Shown: one piece after another, positions 14,079 through 14,736 of the stretch
How positions within the stretch are numbered: position 1 is the stretch's first letter
Layout: the number at the start of each line of letters is the position of its first letter
From: an uncultured Bacilli bacterium
GTDB lineage: Bacteria; Bacillota_I; Bacilli_A; RF39; UBA660
NCBI GenBank assembly: GCA_944363685.1
Contig: CALVUV010000020.1
Span: 1 to 14,736 of the forward strand
Length of the DNA stretch: 14,736 nt
Reading direction: 5' to 3'
Notes under the pieces: generated by a model
Told to the model about the DNA's origin: nothing
Databases searched by the model: none
Seen by the model: the letters and a program-made list of their open reading frames with translations, nothing else
Program-made: the position numbers and the translations under genes

Positions 14079-14310
14079 TTTTTTTGTTTTTCTTAATAAT
14101 TATAATTTCTTTTTTACAATGTTCTTCGTTATATTTTCGGACATAATCTTTTAACCAATCTTGATAATCCATATCTCCTGCCATTTTTTTAACTTCTTCA
14201 AGATTACCAATTCTAAGGACTTGTTTAGTTGAGCGTTTACCATTTTTTGTATAATCCTTAATAATATAATAGTTAATTGTATTCTTTGATTTTGATATTC
14301 CTAATCTCAT
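14068..14310 (-). pseudogene. Transposase N-terminal fragment
   Basis: Eighty codons from ATG 14310, which follows AGAAGGTG at 6-nt spacing; an in-frame GTG at 14319 is part of that ribosome site. MRLGISKSKNTINYYIIKDY and STKQVLRIGNLEEVKK are the usual N-terminus of IS1634-type transposases. The frame ends at TAA 14068-14070 immediately after the A8 run. It overlaps the catalytic frame by 11 nt. Confidence 0.75.
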
Positions 14311-14349
14311 ATAAAACACCTTCTATATTAGAATTACACAACATAACGA

Positions 14350-14360
14350 CACATTACGCA
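14350..14360 (-). repeat. IS right inner inverted repeat
   Basis: Inverse copy of 12567-12577, 40 nt upstream of the transposase start codon. Confidence 0.6.
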
Positions 14361-14380
14361 ATAAATATTTTATAAAAAAA

Positions 14381-14497
14381 CTAGCTTTTATCTAGGATTG
14401 CGATGATTTTCATAATAAAACTGTCAAAGTAGGGCGTTATACAAACTATTAGAGCGATAAAAGCTGCTAATAATTTTAAATTTCTTTTTGATTTCAA
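14381..14497 (-). CDS. Small membrane peptide ORF (38 aa) reading into the IS right end
   Basis: It uses a TTG start with a strong ribosome site (AAGGGGTGAT, 5 nt upstream) and an extended -10 (TGC TATAAT, 14524-14532) behind it. The peptide begins MKSKRNLKLLAAFIALIVCI, a positive N-terminus followed by one hydrophobic helix, then TPYFDSFIMKIIAILDKS. The last 17-18 codons are IS DNA if the outer repeat is the IS end, so this is either a host gene whose 3' part was replaced by the insertion or an accidental fusion. A type I toxin-like or signal-peptide-like fragment cannot be excluded. I do not recognise it. Confidence 0.4.
   Translation of the reverse strand: MKSKRNLKLLAAFIALIVCITPYFDSFIMKIIAILDKS
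14415..14430 (-). repeat. IS right outer terminal inverted repeat
   Basis: Inverse copy of 12486-12501, 16 of 16 bases identical. It lies within the reading frame of the 38-codon ORF. Confidence 0.75.
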
Positions 14498-14523
14498 GCT
14501 TTATCACCCCTTTACTTTATTAT

Positions 14524-14532
14524 ATTATAGCA
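14524..14532 (-). promoter_or_regulatory. Extended -10 of the 38-codon ORF
   Basis: The minus strand reads TGC TATAAT, 26 nt before the TTG start. A second overlapping TATAAT lies at 14519-14524. No clear -35. Confidence 0.45.
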
Positions 14533-14564
14533 TCTTATTTCTTCATACATATATAATTTATATA

Positions 14565-14591
14565 ATATTTTACATCTATTATGTAAAATAT
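14565..14591. repeat. 11-bp perfect inverted repeat between divergent transcription signals
   Basis: ATATTTTACAT and ATGTAAAATAT separated by CTATT. Further TGTAAA motifs follow at 14594 and 14619. The position between the minus-strand -10 at 14524 and the plus-strand -10 at 14649 suggests an operator. Confidence 0.5.
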
Positions 14592-14645
14592 ATTTGTAAA
14601 ATTTTTGTACATAAAAAATGTAAAGTGTTCTTATTGATTAAGCTG

Positions 14646-14654
14646 TGATATACT
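14646..14654 (+). promoter_or_regulatory. Possible promoter at the right edge
   Basis: TGA TATACT is an extended -10; the -35 (TGTTCT, 17-bp spacing) is poor. Downstream, 14661-14736 has a small hairpin (AGTTTT / AAAACT) and a duplicated GATGAAAAT, but no start codon with a clear ribosome site before the window ends. Confidence 0.3.
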
Positions 14655-14736
14655 TATTGTTAAGATAGTGTGAAAAGTTTTATGGAAAACTAGACATACT
14701 AGATGAAAATGATATTGAGATGAAAATCTTAATTCA

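Larger units (their letters stand above)
12482..14434 (-). mobile_element. IS1634/IS4-type insertion sequence, about 1.95 kb
   Basis: A transposase of the IS1634 type is flanked by a perfect 16-bp inverted repeat, ACTTTGACAGTTTTAT (12486-12501 and complement 14415-14430). A second, inner inverted repeat, TGCGTAATGTG, occurs at 12567-12577 and complement 14350-14360. The outer pair is taken as the ends because it flanks everything, including the terminator; exact end bases are uncertain by a few nucleotides. No convincing target duplication was found: GTTAT occurs near both ends (12474-12478, 14436-14440) but not symmetrically adjacent. Confidence 0.75.

Noticed and set aside
12474..14440. GTTAT on both sides of the IS as a target-site duplication
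   Set aside because: The two copies are not at equal distance from the outer repeats and five AT-rich bases can match by chance.
1..14736. CRISPR array, tRNA or rRNA genes
   Set aside because: No regularly spaced repeat-spacer pattern, cloverleaf or rRNA-like sequence was seen on either strand; the only direct repeats are three contiguous units at 2416-2484.

Overview
The window is AT-rich DNA (by eye about 30% G+C) from a low-GC Gram-positive-type bacterium, most likely an uncultured Bacilli/RF39-like or Erysipelotrichia-like gut lineage (inference). Genes begin after strong AGGAGG/GGTGAT ribosome sites. TAA, TAG and TGA all act as stops: the ATPase gene ends in TGA at its natural C-terminus, so the code is standard rather than Mycoplasma type. 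A MurE ligase and a 3D-domain wall protein show that the cell makes peptidoglycan.

Layout. 1-796 (-): dinD-like gene broken by an in-frame TAA. 797-1259: spacer with two copies of a palindromic repeat whose third copy lies inside dinD. 1260-1457 (-): one-cluster ferredoxin, divergent from 1562-2419 (+), a charged tail-anchored protein. 2416-2484: three 23-bp direct repeats running into the promoter of 2534-3808 (+), an AAA/DUF4143-type ATPase. 3820-5888 and 8156-10205 (+): two paralogous exported surface proteins, each preceded by the same kind of leader. Between them are murE (5991-7403) and a 3D-domain wall protein (7487-8155). 10299-12446 (+): Tex. About 12482-14434: an IS1634/IS4-type insertion sequence with a frameshifted transposase. 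The right end holds a 38-codon membrane-peptide frame reading into the IS and an AT-rich inverted repeat.

The most interesting part is the pair of surface-protein loci. Each has a leader of about 150 nt containing a 15-19 codon ORF that crosses a G-rich tract (G9, or GGAGGGGGG), rare in DNA this AT-rich. The Shine-Dalgarno of that ORF is complementary to a downstream TACTTTCTTTC, and a covarying intrinsic terminator stands just before the structural gene. In both leaders the frame reached by losing one G stays open through the downstream pairing strand and stops in the terminator hairpin. This fits an attenuator that could be switched by G-tract slippage (inference). In addition, the second surface protein carries two short segments with abruptly raised G+C and unusual codons at the variable loops of its two repeated C-terminal domains, as if hypervariable cassettes are exchanged there by a diversity-generating retroelement acting in trans or by gene conversion. 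No reverse transcriptase or template repeat is in the window.
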